Assembly (NCBI GenBank): GCA_014773175.1
Contig: VXCM01000137.1
Span: forward strand, 62,001-126,000
DNA from: Lucifuga dentata
Taxonomy: Eukaryota; Chordata; Actinopteri; Ophidiiformes; Bythitidae
Length of the DNA stretch: 64,000 nucleotides
Direction: 5' to 3'
This document shows positions 1 to 30,455 of this stretch, piece after piece. Below the pieces are notes generated by a model. It did not search any database. It had not been told where the DNA came from and worked only from the letters and a program-made list of their open reading frames with translations. Within the stretch, counting starts at the first letter, position 1; every line of letters starts with the position of its first letter. The position numbers and the translations under genes were made by a program.

Positions 1-230
1 AACAAAAATGATGCGAAGAACTGTAAAGCAGCAGCAGACTCCATCTAAAGCATTCCTATTTAGCTTCATTTATCAAGTAGTGCTTCACTGCACACATCCT
101 GAACATAAAACAAGAGTTTTAAATCCTATGAATCAAGCACCACTGCCATTGCTAAAGTAGAAGTACTGAAAATATTGCCCAAATGGTCTGCAGTATCAAC
201 TTCGTATCTACAGTATGTGCATGAACTCAC

Positions 231-17536
<17,306 letters not shown>

Positions 17537-17548
17537 GGCTGGACGTAC
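17537..17548 (-). other. dennd4c: dennd4c 5' leader segment on the first coding exon
   Basis: The exon carrying the dennd4c start codon begins after a CAG acceptor whose last base is 17549. It holds only 12 untranslated bases before the ATG, so the rest of the 5' leader must come from a separate upstream exon. Confidence 0.7.
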
Positions 17549-20500
17549 CTGGAAAGTAAGAAAAGTAATGAGTTTAATTTGGAGTAACATATAAAACCTG
17601 CATAGTAAAATAGTCCAGTTGTCATTTCATCCTTTCATACTGTTTTTTTTTTTTTTTTTTTTTACTTCCTGTACTGCTCCTTTTTGTTTTGTGATTCTCT
17701 GCCAAAGCTTCTACACACAGTGAAGCTTCAAATCTTTGGGTTATTTGCATAACCACAGTTCTCTGAGTAGCATGAGTGAGTACAAACATACTCTGAGCAT
17801 TCAGGCCAAAGCCACAAAGGACACTGTGCAGTAGTGAAAGCTGTGGCGATAGTCCTTAAATCCCGCTTTGGATCGTGGGATGGATACTCGTGCAAACACA
17901 CACAGAATGCTAAATAATACTGTGTGTGAGCGTCCTTTAAGACGACCGAGCAAACGAACTGCAAACACAGGCAGCAATGAAGGATTTATTGTGATTTACA
18001 AACACTCTTCTCATTGTATATCACTGCACTTTTCCAAACATGTTGATAGAGTTAAAGCTCTGGTGGCTAAAGAGAGCCAAGGCAGAACTGCCGAGCCCAG
18101 AAGAATGCTCAGAAATGCCACTGTATGCATAAATCAAACACACAGCAAAGTCTTTAAAGCACTTTTGAAATGTGATCTCAAATTCACCCCGAATAACAAA
18201 GAGAAAAGAATTTATAATGCATTCAATTTGCTGGTTGGCCCCTTTTGCTTTACATTTGTGACTAATGAATGTTCGAGCAGCAACGAGACATCAGATTTGG
18301 AACTCATTAACAGTCGGTGACTCAGTAACTGACAGAGGCCGTTATTTTTAATGTAAAACTTAAGACCCCCTTTACAGCTTTCATTAAAGTGCAGTCTGTG
18401 CACTGATACATTATCTGAATAACAGCACCCAATGCTGGGACATCAATGTGCACCCTGCTTTAAAAAGCATTCTTATTATCTGGATTCTGCCTGCATTGAT
18501 CTCAGCAGGCGGGATGTTTCACTATTAAAGCCATTGTGTCCTCCTTGTTCCAACGACAAGTTTCATTCATTTTTTGTTTAAATAACAAAGAACTCCAGAT
18601 TCAACATAACTTTACAATGAGGGGAGCCAGGAAGCCGAAGGAGAGAATTATTACTTCTAGAATAAACCCATTTTGCTCTATAGACTAGGGAGCAATGCAA
18701 CCATAAACCATACTGTACACAAACTAGTTGGCTATCCAGCTATTTATGCCCATTTGCTCACCTCTCTCAAGGGACTGTTGAAAAGACATGAAAGTAATCC
18801 TAATCCACTGCCCAGGAAATCAAAGCACGGTCCAAATATGACAGAGAGCAAATGTCTCTGTATGAAGAAAGAGAAACTTAAAACAAACACGTCCACATCC
18901 CCCTCAAAGAAACGTTAGGAACCACACAGGAAGTTGAATTTTTCCAGTAGTGACTCAGCTGTGGCAGGAGAAAAAGAAGCCTCTTTGAACTGCAACAGTG
19001 AGCAAAGACAGCCCTGCACTTTATGACACAAGTTATTATTCATTGTGGTTTTGGTGTATTAGACATTGGCCAATTAGAATGATTAAAGTGAAGCCACAGT
19101 ATAGGCATTTTGAGAGGTGACGACTGAGGAGGTCTAAATGCAAACTGAGCCCTTTATTATAAAAACTACTTTAGTGAGGACATAGGCTGATCTGAAACCC
19201 ATGTAGCCAGATAAGATCTCCAGGTGGATAAAGGAAAAAGGTGTGTAAAAAGTGAGAGACTGCTGAGAATACGTGACAGCTGAAAGCAGCAAGAGAAGCA
19301 AAGGGCCATTGTACTGTACTGAATCCGATGGTGGCTGACCTACTTCCTGTTCATACACACACTCTGGAGTCTGCCACAGACAGCTAATAGGAATCTCAAA
19401 ACAGTGCTGTCTCCAAGGTAACAGACCTGAGTCCTACCAGGACTAATATGCAAAGTGACAAAGCGAAGTGACAAATCAAAAATGTCACAAAACAGAAGCC
19501 CCCTGCTGAACTGTGCAGTAGAATAATGCATGAAGGTCCCAGTTTCTCTCATTCAAAATCAAATAAGGAATGCATGTGAGCTGTTGAGGGATTTCTAGCG
19601 GTGTAGCTGCGTGGTAATGGCCACTGGCTGCAATACAGCGCAGGACATCCGTTGGCTTGAGCTGTGGAAGGAGTAGGAGGAGTCAGACTGACCTGCCTGG
19701 GAAGGAAAATTATCCTGCTGCAGCAAGACGACGAACAGCTGGGACAGCCGACAAACTTTCCACATATTTTCCACCACAAAAAAGTTCTTTACTTGACTTT
19801 AAGCTGCTTTTTGATTTCCTTTTTTTTTTTTTTTTTTTTTTGTCTGTTTGACAAGAAAGCAAAGCACCAAATATTTATATTCTACTAAAGCAATGCGATG
19901 ATGTGTGTGAAATAATCAAATCTGCCATTCTGTCAAACAGGATATCTGCAAAGATCTCACTGAATGATAAATGCAGCGCTGCTTATGGATCGTGAACTTG
20001 CTTTTCTGGTCAAATTTAATTTAATTTGGAGAATACTTGTTCATCTTATAGGCCAAGTAACACTCAACATGATATCAGCACGGTCTTACACAGGCCTCAA
20101 GCAGCTAAAACAATACAATTTCACATCCAAGAGGAGCTCCAATGACTTCAAATTTTCCACAAACAAAAATGGCATGACTATAAAGCACTCAGAGCAAATA
20201 GCTTGGCCAACGTTCCAAAATGTTCTGAATGTAACAATGAGGAAAGGATGGTATACCAAGCCACTCCCACTTTTCTCTGAAGAGGTTCAGCTGCGGCAGG
20301 ATGGAAAAGAAACCCTGGCAAAACAATGGATCCAAAGAACTATCAAAGAAATTATGCCCACTTCCCCCATCATCTGACAAGATCTGCCTGGCACAGTTTT
20401 ATGTTCCAAGTATTCACTTCTTACATGATTTTGCTTATTTTGATACTTTCCCCGCAAAAGTATCTACTCATTCAAGTAACTTTCATTTTTCGTTGTTACC

Positions 20501-20783
20501 AAATGCTTCCAGAAGTCTTTTTGCAATACACTGAAGAATATTTGTCCCATTCCTTCAACAGCTGTGCTAGTGTTGTCCAGATTTGTTTTATGATGAGGCA
20601 CAACAGAAATCTACAGACACCCAGGTAAAACTTATTTCTCTGAAAAGGTTTATTGCGCTGTATCCATGGTAACACCTCACAATCGAAACCCAATTCAAGA
20701 GCAAAATGCCATTTTTAGATGATATTTGCCTTACAACAAACCATACTGGCAAATGTTTTCTTACTAAGAGCTGGTCAACAAAT

Positions 20784-20787
<4 letters not shown>

Positions 20788-20834
<47 letters not shown>
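20788..20834. repeat. (TG)n microsatellite
   Basis: About 23 uninterrupted TG units in dennd4c intron 1, followed by a short imperfect tail. Confidence 0.97.
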
Positions 20835-20841
<7 letters not shown>

Positions 20842-22259
20842 CATGATTAGATGGATATTGCCAAGCTTAAATATAAATGAGATATTCCCCACAAAACTCA
20901 AAACACTTGTTGGGTATATTTTATCTCATCTGGGTATTAATGTGATTCAGCCTCAGTGAAATCACTGAATAATTCATTGCATTAATAGTTCTGGGTCTTT
21001 GTTTGGTTTTAATGGTTTTGTTAAGAGCATAAGTGCATATAAGAATTATTGCCCAATGTGTGTTACCATTGCCATGAATACAGTGAAGGCCACAAAGCAA
21101 ACCAAGAGCTCTGATCAGTGTGTTATGACATCAACTGTCATGGTCTTGTTTCTTCTTTGTGGCTAATCACACCTTTTCCACTAAGATCCTGTGTTAATTT
21201 TCATGCTTTTACCCAAAGAAAAGTCATTCTCCTCCTTCTTCAAACTAAAGAAAGAGACTCAAATCTTGGATATGAATTGGTTTTACTAAGATAAATGTAC
21301 TTGTTACCTGCTAAGGAGGTTATCTGATCATCTGCTTTTGTTTGTTTGTTTAGCAGGATGTCTCAAAAAAATTATACTAGATGGACAGCGATAAAAGAAA
21401 AAATGAAAAACAAACACAAGCCCAGGCAATCAGCAAATCTGCCAGGTCTTGATTTTGCTTTAAATATTTCGCTATGAATGTTCCTCCTTACATCAAAGTG
21501 AATTTTTTACAGAGAACATCAAATACACCATGAACCTGTCCTCTTATATCAATTCATATTACATCATCTGCTCATAGATGTAACATTCTGCACTGAGCCA
21601 CAAACTAGGCTACCTGCTTACCACTAAAGGTCACACATCCTCTCAACACACACATACACACACTTGCCCTCATGTAAACACACAAAGGGAAAAAAAATCC
21701 ACAGTCATGAAGGAAGCAAAACATAATTGTGTATTTTACACACTTCAGGTCTGTCAATGTGAGGATGAATCCTCAGTCACATGCAAGCATCAGCAAATTT
21801 GGGATCACTACCATAATACTACTAATACTCCTAGCAGAGCATTTTAATGACCAATGTGATGTATTCATATTTCAGGATCTCTTCTGCTGTAAAGTTTCTG
21901 CTCTCACTAAATAATAGGAAGAGTACCAGTGTCCTATGTACATTTTCCATTTGTATCTATTATGCATCTGTCTCACGTTGTAGATTTGTCACAACTGGAA
22001 GTTGGGTAGCATGAAACGCCTTTGTAAGAGATAGAGGAAACTGCAGCAAAGACAGGAATTGTGTACAACATGATACACTAAAAATAAATTGTTAGCCATT
22101 TGATCATTATACTCCCTATGTATTCCTGCTTATCAGCTATAAATGAACTAACAAATTATTGCTGATTGCCAAATATATACAGTATATAAGTACTTATATT
22201 ACATAAGTACATGCATGATCAATCAGCCAGTAAGACACACACAATGGCAACCCCCTACA

Positions 22260-22288
22260 ACACACACACACACACACACACACACAAA
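22260..22288. repeat. (AC)n microsatellite
   Basis: About 14 AC units in dennd4c intron 1. Confidence 0.95.
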
Positions 22289-25200
22289 ACCAATCAAATA
22301 TCACTTTGTGAATAGTACATGATAGACAAACACTGATGTTACCCTGGCAACGGAGCCCCAGCGTTGCCAAGCTGCGTGTCACTGAGCTGTCTGGCTCTGG
22401 CTGAGGAAATTGATCTCCAGGTATTTCGAGGACACATGGTCTAGCGCTGACGTACTTTGTAGTGCCCTGCTCAAATGTAAGGATCTGAAAAATCAAGGCG
22501 AGAACTTCAGTTTTAGTGACACGGTAAAAAAATAAATTAAAAAAAAAAAAAAAAANAAAAAAAAAAAAAAAAGAGGGAGGGAAGTCTTATTTTACAGGCC
22601 ACTTTAATGCCTGTCAGGCAAATAAAACATGATGGTGGCCATAAACAGTGACTGTTTTGGACAGGAGATTACACTAAAAGCCATAAAACTATTGTAAATA
22701 GAAGAGAACATAAAATTAAAGATTTTCTAGCCTTGTTCTCCAGTTGTAACAGCACACATTCTGGAAAATGTTTGAATCCCGAGGCAAAAACAGCACAGCT
22801 TCTTGGGTCAAATGGTAAAAGGACTGCTATCTCACAGTTACAACGGTGAACAATGACTCTGTTAAATTTCCACTCTATTAAGTGTGGTGCTGTAACTTGA
22901 GCCCCCGCCTCAAAAGGTTGTGCACTGCCCCTCCCTCCCCATCCGAAAACCTGTTCCTCTGTTACTCCTGAGCCCTGATGATCGAGTGTCGCGCTCTTTG
23001 TCTGGGTCGTATTGTGGTCACTACACAGTCCATGAAAGCACAATATTATCAAGCTTTAGCGGCGACATCTTCTGACAGGACTCTGGGCTCCATGTTCCAT
23101 CTATGAATTTTTAAAGCTTAGGCCTCAGTTCAAAGACACAATAATTTTAAACAGAAATTAGACATACAGGCAAATTAACACCACAATGGAGAATGGAACA
23201 CATACCAACCCTACATGACAGCAAATCGATTTACTCAAATGTGTAAACAATCCATCAGGTAACAGTGGGTGTAAGCATTCTGAGCATGCACATTTCATCA
23301 CCTGGCGTACTTCCCATTGTTCACCATTTAAACAACGACATGTTTATTCAGTGAACTAATAGATTCCTCTTAGTTATACATTATCAATTTAATGACAGTT
23401 CATTACAAAATTGGAGCATATGTAAGCACAGAGTGAGTCATTTCCCTTGAATGTCTCACAGCCATGAGGAGTTCAGTTTGGATGCTCTGATCAGCTGATC
23501 ACAAATTGAGATCTTAAATTTCCACCAATGAGACAAAAAAAAAAAAAAATNAAAAAAAAAAAAAAATCCTAAAATACAGTATTAGAGACAAATAAATATT
23601 CATTACTCAAATGAGTATCTGCTGTAAAGTCTTGAATGGGTTTCCATGAAGCCAGGCCTCTGCTTTTCCTTACATATCTCATTTCTTGGTTGCAGCACTG
23701 GTCTTGACTTGCCCCGCAAAACGGGCCAAAGGTTGGCTATGCAACCAAACAACCCCTTGGAGCAGACAAAAACCCTCTAGCTGCCATAAATAAAACTAAA
23801 GAGTTCTTACTCGCGTGCTAAACCTGCTGTTTGTTCACCTTCAACACTTTGCGTGGGGTTTATGGTTAATGACGTTCACCTGGCTTGCCTCATCATCTTC
23901 AAAGTGCCAAATTCATTCACACAAAGCCGAGAGGTACAGGGAGGCAAAGAGAAAGAAAGACAGACAAAGAGTAAGTAAGTACACAGAATGGAAACCCCTC
24001 GCTCCATCCCTCATGGTCGTCCCCGCAATGATCTCATCCCTCTGACACAAAAGAGCCTGGAGGCTTGGTCCGCAGGGGTAAAAGAGGCAGTCTGCGTGTG
24101 TGCCCATGCACAAGTTTGGACAACAGAAACCGCTGTGTCTGTCTCAGTTATTTTAGCAGTAGCTTGCCATGCAGATCCACTCACGGCTTGGCTGAGACAG
24201 CAGCTGGGTATGACACACACACACACATACACACACGTCATGTACTGTACACTGCTCACTGCAAATAATGAAAAGCAGTGTGTTTATATATGGTGATCAT
24301 CTCAGGCTGACCGTGTAATAATCAGGGACCCAGGCTGACCCTACACTGCAGCATCTCTATACTGACAGGTGTATTTATTCATTCATTATGGGGATAAAAA
24401 GGTGTACATTACTCTTAAGTAAGCAGCAAATTGAAATTTTGAACAATCATTCTTCACACTAGGTAACAGAGTGATTTCCAACACCAAATAGTGTGATTTT
24501 AATCTGCAACATGCAACAGAGATACAGAAATGCATGGATTAATTCATGAAAAACTGAGCTGTGTTTACTTTTGCCAAGTAACAGTCGAAGAGGAAGCCTT
24601 GGCTGAGAAAAAGCTGATTCCGCTGCGAGCAACAGTTGTCATTTCAAGCCAAGATGGTCTCTGTCTCATTACGCTGTCAGTTGTTTCTGCTCCCTCAGGA
24701 CCAGCGTCTGGCTCAAGTGCCACTCAGTATTCCTGGCTTTGGAGGATCTGTGGAGGCAAAGTGGCGCTCGCTGCCACCTGTCATCACAGTGTGCTGTTAG
24801 TGGTGCAGGCCAGACTGAGTACAAGGTGCCAATGAGGTGACGAAACCTCCATTTTACAAGGCCACAACCACAGAAAAACCAAGCCTGCTATTTCTGAACA
24901 GAATATTGGTTTGAAGAGAGAGAGGAAGTCAAATTGAAGCTGGTCTGATTGGATTCATATGGTGCATACTGTGCGTGTGCTTGTCTGTGAATGCCTCACA
25001 CTGCTAGTTCATCTTTACAGTGTGATGTGAAGAGACTGTTTTATTTAGTGGCTTTCAGTTTAGAATACAGAAAATAAGACAAAGAAAAAAGTAACTCAAC
25101 ATTGCCCCCAATCATCTCCGGTGATAACAAAAATGAATACAATGCAATCGATAGAGGCAGGAAAGTTATTTTACTGTTCAATATCTGATGCTCAGAGTGT

Positions 25201-27879
25201 GTTGGAGTTATCTGCTTTTTTGCTAAAATAAGCCTGTGTGATAGTCAGGCATTAGCATATCAATATGCTAAAAACGTCTCCCTCATTCTCCACGGCCTGA
25301 ACAAAGCAACAAGCCAATGGTGAACTCTGTTAACTTTATTTAACCCTAACACCTGCTCATTACGCAGAGGCAACGAGAAAAATTCATTTTCAGTTTAAGG
25401 CCGTCACACACTCCTCAGAATAGATCACATGTATTATCTTTTTGTCATGTTGCTCCTTTGAATGTTAGATGATTCAGTTCCATTTTAAATAAATATTTGC
25501 ATAATATTTGGGTAAATTTAATGAAATCCTGAACTATATAATCTCCTAAAGGGTGTTAGAGGAGGCACACTATAGGAATAATACAGTAGGGCTGTGATAG
25601 CCAATTATTTTTATGATTGATTAATCCATCTTATTTTAATGAAAAAATATTTCTTTTTTTTTTTTTTTACCATTTAGTCTAAAATCATTAAAAATGACCA
25701 AGTTAACAGAACTGAAAACTGATGTCTTAAAGTTGATGTCTGTCTCATCAATTGTCAAAAAATACATTTAAAAAATATATAATAATCAAATACAGTAACT
25801 AAGTTTGGTTAATAGATTATAAAGCTACAACTAATAATTGCTTTTAGCATCAATTTCATCATCAGTTATTTTCTGTTTTTTACTTTTCTGTCAATCAGCT
25901 AATTGAACGCTGCACATTTCAGTTATCAAAACTGTTACTGCTTATTTTTGGTCAATCAAAACTATAATAGACATCCAATAAATCATAAACGATGCCCTAC
26001 AACAGCCTGCTTTTCTAACTAAATCCACAAGAAACAATCCAGGTAAAGTTGCTGCGTGTTGAAGCTTAAAATGTTCCACTTTCACTTCCTGCCTGAGTTT
26101 ATTCGGCGTACTTTATTATCTCTATAACATCATGAGAAGGCAGGTGTGTTTGCAGAGGAAAGTGACACACTTGAGGGGTTTGTGTTGTGGCGTGCCTGGT
26201 GTCAGGAACAGCCTGCAGAGCCAGCAGATGTTCACCTGATTGCATTGACAAGATAAGCGAGACAAAGACACGGATGAAATTATTTGATGTCTGCTTCAAA
26301 ATAGGATTGTTTGTGATTAAAAATAACTTTGCTTGGCTAGAAGATGAGAGGCAGAAGAGCGGGGCTGAAGCTCGACTCAGCAGAAACGTCACGAGACTGC
26401 CTCCCTCCTCGAGCATGACAGACAGAAAGCATTTTTTCCACTCTGGAGCAGAGAGGGGGAAACTCATTGCCCTCGCTAACTAGCTTACTAGTTTACACCA
26501 GCTCAAAGAAACCAAAGATTTCCGCTCGAGGCCAAATGAAAGACGAGCACATAAATATTACTGGCACATCACAAAGAACAAGAGTTAGAGTAGGAAATGG
26601 GTTACCTGAGAAGGTTTTTGGCCAGATTACAGGGTCGTCACTGTGTCTGTTTGGCTGTAAATGACTAGCTGACGTTAATAAGTCTGAAAAATCCTCTTAA
26701 GACGTGAGCGAGACCCAAATTATTCGCAAAGCCAGTGGACATCAGTTCAGCTCAAACTCTGTGGTATGTCACCATGCTATCTCTGCACCTTATCTGCAGC
26801 CTGACTAAACAACCAGAAATACACAGTTGTAGTAGTGATGGTTTGAAGCAGGATCTTAATCTGGGTTTTGGGAAATTGTCCCTTGAGCCAGACAATGAAT
26901 AACTACCAACTCCAAGGAAAGTTTGATTACCGATACTGATCTCTGACCTCCTTGTGGAGAGACAAGCACAAAAACGTTCCTCCAGAGTGAGAAAATGCTT
27001 TCACACGCAAAATAATGCCCTCCCATAATGAAGTCAAGAACAGATACATGCTAAAAAATAAAAATAAAGTCTTAGCTGAATCATCTTCATTCCGCAAATT
27101 GCAAACTCCCTTTGGCTACAAAGACAAATCAGCACTAATGTAACATGGCAGTAATGGTGGGATTTCAGAAACTCTCAGGAAACACGGCCTCTCTATTTCC
27201 CACATAACTGGATTTCTCATCCATGTCAAAACCCTATTTGACTTTTGCTTCCATAATCGCCAAGTCCTTCAACTGCCCTTTGCTGCTCCCTTGGCCAATC
27301 CACTTCCTTTCCTTGGTCACCTGACGGCGCCTTTGGACGACCCACGCTGGTGACAAAGTGCAAGTTCAATGTACACAAAGGTAGATGCAGCCATGACCCA
27401 CTTTAACCTGCTGGAACAGTTAGCACAAGGCAACATTCGCTCCACTCCCTTTTTCCAACAGGCTGCCAGACCGAGCCAAGGTCGACAAAGAAAGATCTCT
27501 GCCATGCCTTCACGTGTCAGAAGCTCCAACTTTTCAAAGCAAGTGTTTTGGGCTGCTGATGCAACTTCCTCCCTGCGTGATGCTTGATTACTCTTTTTTT
27601 ATGACTGGTATTCTTGCAGCAACCTCGGGTACATACCTAAATGAAAATGGCAGAAGAGGAAGTGCCATCCTCTGCAGCGCTGGGAATTGTGCCACGGCTG
27701 TCATAACAGAAACATCACATGCGCACCGTGAATCACCAAACGGCGATGGGAAGCTGAAGCGGAGAGTGCTCTGCTGCCTCAGGATTTTACAACGCTGCTG
27801 GCTGGAAAAGATGAATGCTGAGGCGTAGATATGTGAGCACCTCGGCCTTGCATTCAAACACACACAGACACACACGCCA

Positions 27880-28600
27880 GGGCTGCTCACTATCCCTCTT
27901 CCTGTTCCTCACAGCCATTGACAGGATTATGCAAAGAGTGACTGAGGATCAAAACACGCTTACCCATCTCCAGGACTTTTTGAGTTTGACAATGATATCA
28001 CACTCAGAAATTTGTAATCAAATGCAAACCTAAACCAACAGAGGTCCTCCGGGATCAACGATGAAATAAATAAAGGCTATTAGAGAAAACACTGAATCCA
28101 ACACTGCAATAAAGAACATTGAGCTGTGATTGGCAAAGCCAGATAAGCCTTTCAAATCCTCTGGCTGTCACCAAAGCTTTTAAAAACCACCAAGATCTGC
28201 ATCTTTAACGCAAATGTAAGATTTGTTCCCCAGTACGACTCTGAAACCTAGAAAGCCATCAGTCAATAAGATACAACTGGAGATGTGCTGGCCCGTCAAT
28301 GTAACAAATCAAAAATTCTGGAACAGGAGCCAAATGGTATGGACATTAGAAGATAAAAGTAAAAATGGATTGGCCACATGCTGAGGAAAGACCAGATGAA
28401 CCTCACAAAACAACTAAAATATAGTGCATGAGGGAAAAGAAAGCAAGGACGGCCAAAAACACCTGGAAACACTCCAGGCTGCAAAAGTTGGGGAAAGTGA
28501 GGACATCCTGGCCAAAGGTTCAGGCCATTGTCCAAAGGAGAGTGAGGTGGAGAGCTGTGGTGGTCCTAAAGCGGGAAGAGGACGAACCACAAACTAACTG
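27880..28600 (+). pseudogene. Decayed LINE reverse-transcriptase fragment
   Basis: Frame by frame the plus strand recalls the C-terminal half of a non-LTR reverse transcriptase. There is a QGCSLSLFLFLTAIDRIM-like stretch at about 27880-27935 and a degenerate F-D-N-D-I-T-L in place of F-A-D-D. A region resembling the segment after the catalytic core follows, then KWIGHMLRKDQ with a later GKRKQGRPK at 28350-28460. Stops and frame changes break it throughout, so it cannot encode an active enzyme. It differs from the intact RTE-like copy at 32.8-34.4 kb. The clade is not certain. Confidence 0.6.
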
Positions 28601-28801
28601 AGGTGTCTTACACAACTGTTATATGTCCAAATGCAAACATGGCATATTCACGGAGTTCCTGGAATAAAAGCCATAACGGTTCACAGGAAAGTCAGGTTCC
28701 TGCTGGCCTGACCTCACATGGCAAGACTGCAGTTCATCTTCAGGCTTAACAATGAAATACAAGTTTGCATTTCCTTATACTGCTTGGGTTTCATTAGTGT
28801 A

Positions 28802-28812
<11 letters not shown>

Positions 28813-28837
<25 letters not shown>
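28813..28837. repeat. (GA)n microsatellite with TG lead-in
   Basis: A GA run preceded by a short TG run in dennd4c intron 1, near a purine-rich stretch that is itself duplicated across an N join at 28991. Confidence 0.93.
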
Positions 28838-28928
28838 CAAGCAGACACCTGCAAGGTTAGCCAGGCTTCAGGAGAGTACAGGCTGATTATCCGGCGTCCA
28901 AGAGGGCCGGGAGAGGGAGGGGGAGGCT

Positions 28929-29053
28929 GAGGGGAGAGGGGGGTATTATATTCCCAACTGTTGCATCCGACCCACAACTAGGTCAACTTTNGAGGGGAGA
29001 GGGGGGTATTATATTCCCAACTGTTGCATCCGACCCACAACTAGGTCAACTTT
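28929..29053. repeat. 62-bp exact duplication flanking a single N (assembly join)
   Basis: Bases 28929-28990 and 28992-29053 are identical and separated by one N at 28991. This is the expected look of two contig ends that overlap but were not merged. The true sequence probably holds one copy. Confidence 0.85.
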
Positions 29054-29329
29054 CTTGCAGGAAACACACACTCCTCCAGATAATACAACAATAATATAGT
29101 CCTGCTGTGATCAACCTGTGAGGTGATACGTGGCACCCTTTCTGTCCCCGCACGATGGAAACTATGGAACTAGCCAAGCTGAAAATGTCTTTTCAGCGCG
29201 TAGCCTTAGTTAACACCACTTTCACACTTTTAGAAATGACGTTAAGAGTTAAACTACAATCCACAAACACACACCAAAAAAAAACTGGTTGTCTCGTTTA
29301 GCTCGATAAGAGAAAAGGCGAGGACTTAC

Positions 29330-29560
29330 CAGCTGTTTACACTGCGGCGAGCGATAATGTTGACATGTAGGCAACTTGCTGTTTTTACCCGCTCGATATG
29401 TCCCGCTGTTGTATTCGTGCAAAACAAACCGTGCTACCGCGAGAAAAGCAAACAGAAAGCCGTCACAGAGACTCCGGAGGAAGTTTGCTGCTACTTCTTC
29501 ACCACACTTTCATGTGAAGTTGTCGGTGGAGGCAGGCGCCATGTTTGTGTGTGAGCTGAT
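29330..29560 (-). other. dennd4c: Probable non-coding first exon of dennd4c
   Basis: On the minus strand a strong donor (CAGCTG then GTAAGT) ends an exon at 29330. It lies in a locally GC- and CpG-richer patch 11.8 kb upstream of the first coding exon, which itself has an acceptor just before its ATG. The upstream limit near 29560 is a guess. The donor is seen in the sequence; the assignment to dennd4c is inferred from strand, position and the missing leader. Confidence 0.5.
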
Positions 29561-29725
29561 AGTTTAGTCCGAGCTTTTCTTCCTTAACGTTTGTTTCAGA
29601 ATGGAACCGCCCAGAGGAGAGGAGAGGCTTCAGCCTGCTGACAATCAGACAGCCGGACTCTGTCAACGGAAAGGGAAAACTGAAACTTCCGGCTTACTTT
29701 TCAAAGTAAAACCCACTTCCGTTAC
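29530..29725 (-). promoter_or_regulatory. Candidate dennd4c promoter with YY1- and ETS-like sites
   Basis: Just upstream of the inferred first exon the minus strand carries a YY1-like AAACATGGCGCC (about 29536-29547). Two CTTCCG ETS-type cores are visible on the plus strand near 29684 and 29716. These motifs are typical of TATA-less housekeeping promoters. Motif presence is seen; promoter function is inferred. Confidence 0.4.
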
Positions 29726-29966
29726 AATTTCAGGACAATACAGCATCAGAGTGTTGTATATTATTTCTCCTTTCACATCGTTATTGACTTAACAGAATGG
29801 TTTACAAAACAGCCATTGTGAAGAAAAACTCGTATATACTCGAGTATAAGCCGAGTTTTTATTACCAAATTTCACAAAGCAAATTGAGGGGGCAGCTTAT
29901 ACACGAGAAATTCAAATTTGATCCCAGAGAACGAAATTTCCAGGGTTGGAAATACTACCCCTGGAA

Positions 29967-30091
29967 AAGAGTTTAAATCATACCTTAGAATGAGATATTT
30001 CCTGACAAAACATCTTATCCAGCACATTNAAGAGTTTAAATCATACCTTAGAATGAGATATTTCCTGACAAAACATCTTATCCAGCACATT
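29967..30091. repeat. 62-bp exact duplication flanking a single N (assembly join)
   Basis: Bases 29967-30028 and 30030-30091 are identical around the N at 30029, inside the DNA transposon. Probably an unmerged contig overlap. Confidence 0.85.
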
Positions 30092-30191
30092 TTGCAACAG
30101 CCATTTGTGGAGACCAGTAAGCGTAATTGTGATTGGTCAGTTACGGTAATCAGCTGCTGAAATAAATATCATGTTTACCAGTTCGTGTCCT

Positions 30192-30320
30192 GTACGTGGA
30201 TTATTTTCAGAAAATCACAGGAATACTATGACAATACCCAGAAAAACAAGTAATTNGTACGTGGATTATTTTCAGAAAATCACAGGAATACTATGACAAT
30301 ACCCAGAAAAACAAGTAATT
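30192..30320. repeat. 64-bp exact duplication flanking a single N (assembly join)
   Basis: Bases 30192-30255 and 30257-30320 are identical around the N at 30256. Same pattern as the neighbouring join. Confidence 0.85.
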
Positions 30321-30455
30321 TGTTAAACAAATAATTTGATGGAACAACATCGGGGAAGGCTTTTATACAGGTTTCTTTAAAAGTCTAAATTTGCAGATCA
30401 AAATCAGGGGGTCAGCTTATACACGAGATCAGCTTATGCTAGAGCATATACAGTA

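Larger units (their letters stand above)
17549..29329 (-). other. dennd4c intron 1 (about 11.8 kb)
   Basis: A large first intron between the inferred non-coding exon and the first coding exon. It holds a GT tract (20788-20834), a CA tract (22260-22288), a GA tract (28813-28837), three single-N joins (22556, 23551, 28991) and a decayed LINE (about 27.88-28.60 kb). Other ORFs inside, such as 150 codons at 17868-18320, show no recognisable product. Confidence 0.6.
29828..30455. mobile_element. Non-autonomous DNA transposon with imperfect terminal inverted repeats
   Basis: The left end (29828-29855) has a CGTATATACTCGAGTATAAG core. The right end (30429-30455), read in reverse, gives TGTATATGCTCTAGCATAAG: about 19 of 24 bases agree across the repeat. 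Related CAGCTTATACACGAGA motifs recur inside (near 29893 and 30412). No transposase frame is visible, so it is a MITE-like or deleted copy. Two N joins with duplicated flanks inflate its length by about 128 bases. The superfamily was not determined. Confidence 0.6.

Noticed and set aside
17868..18320. Plus-strand open frame of 150 codons in dennd4c intron 1
   Set aside because: No recognisable protein, no splice or promoter context, ordinary intronic composition.
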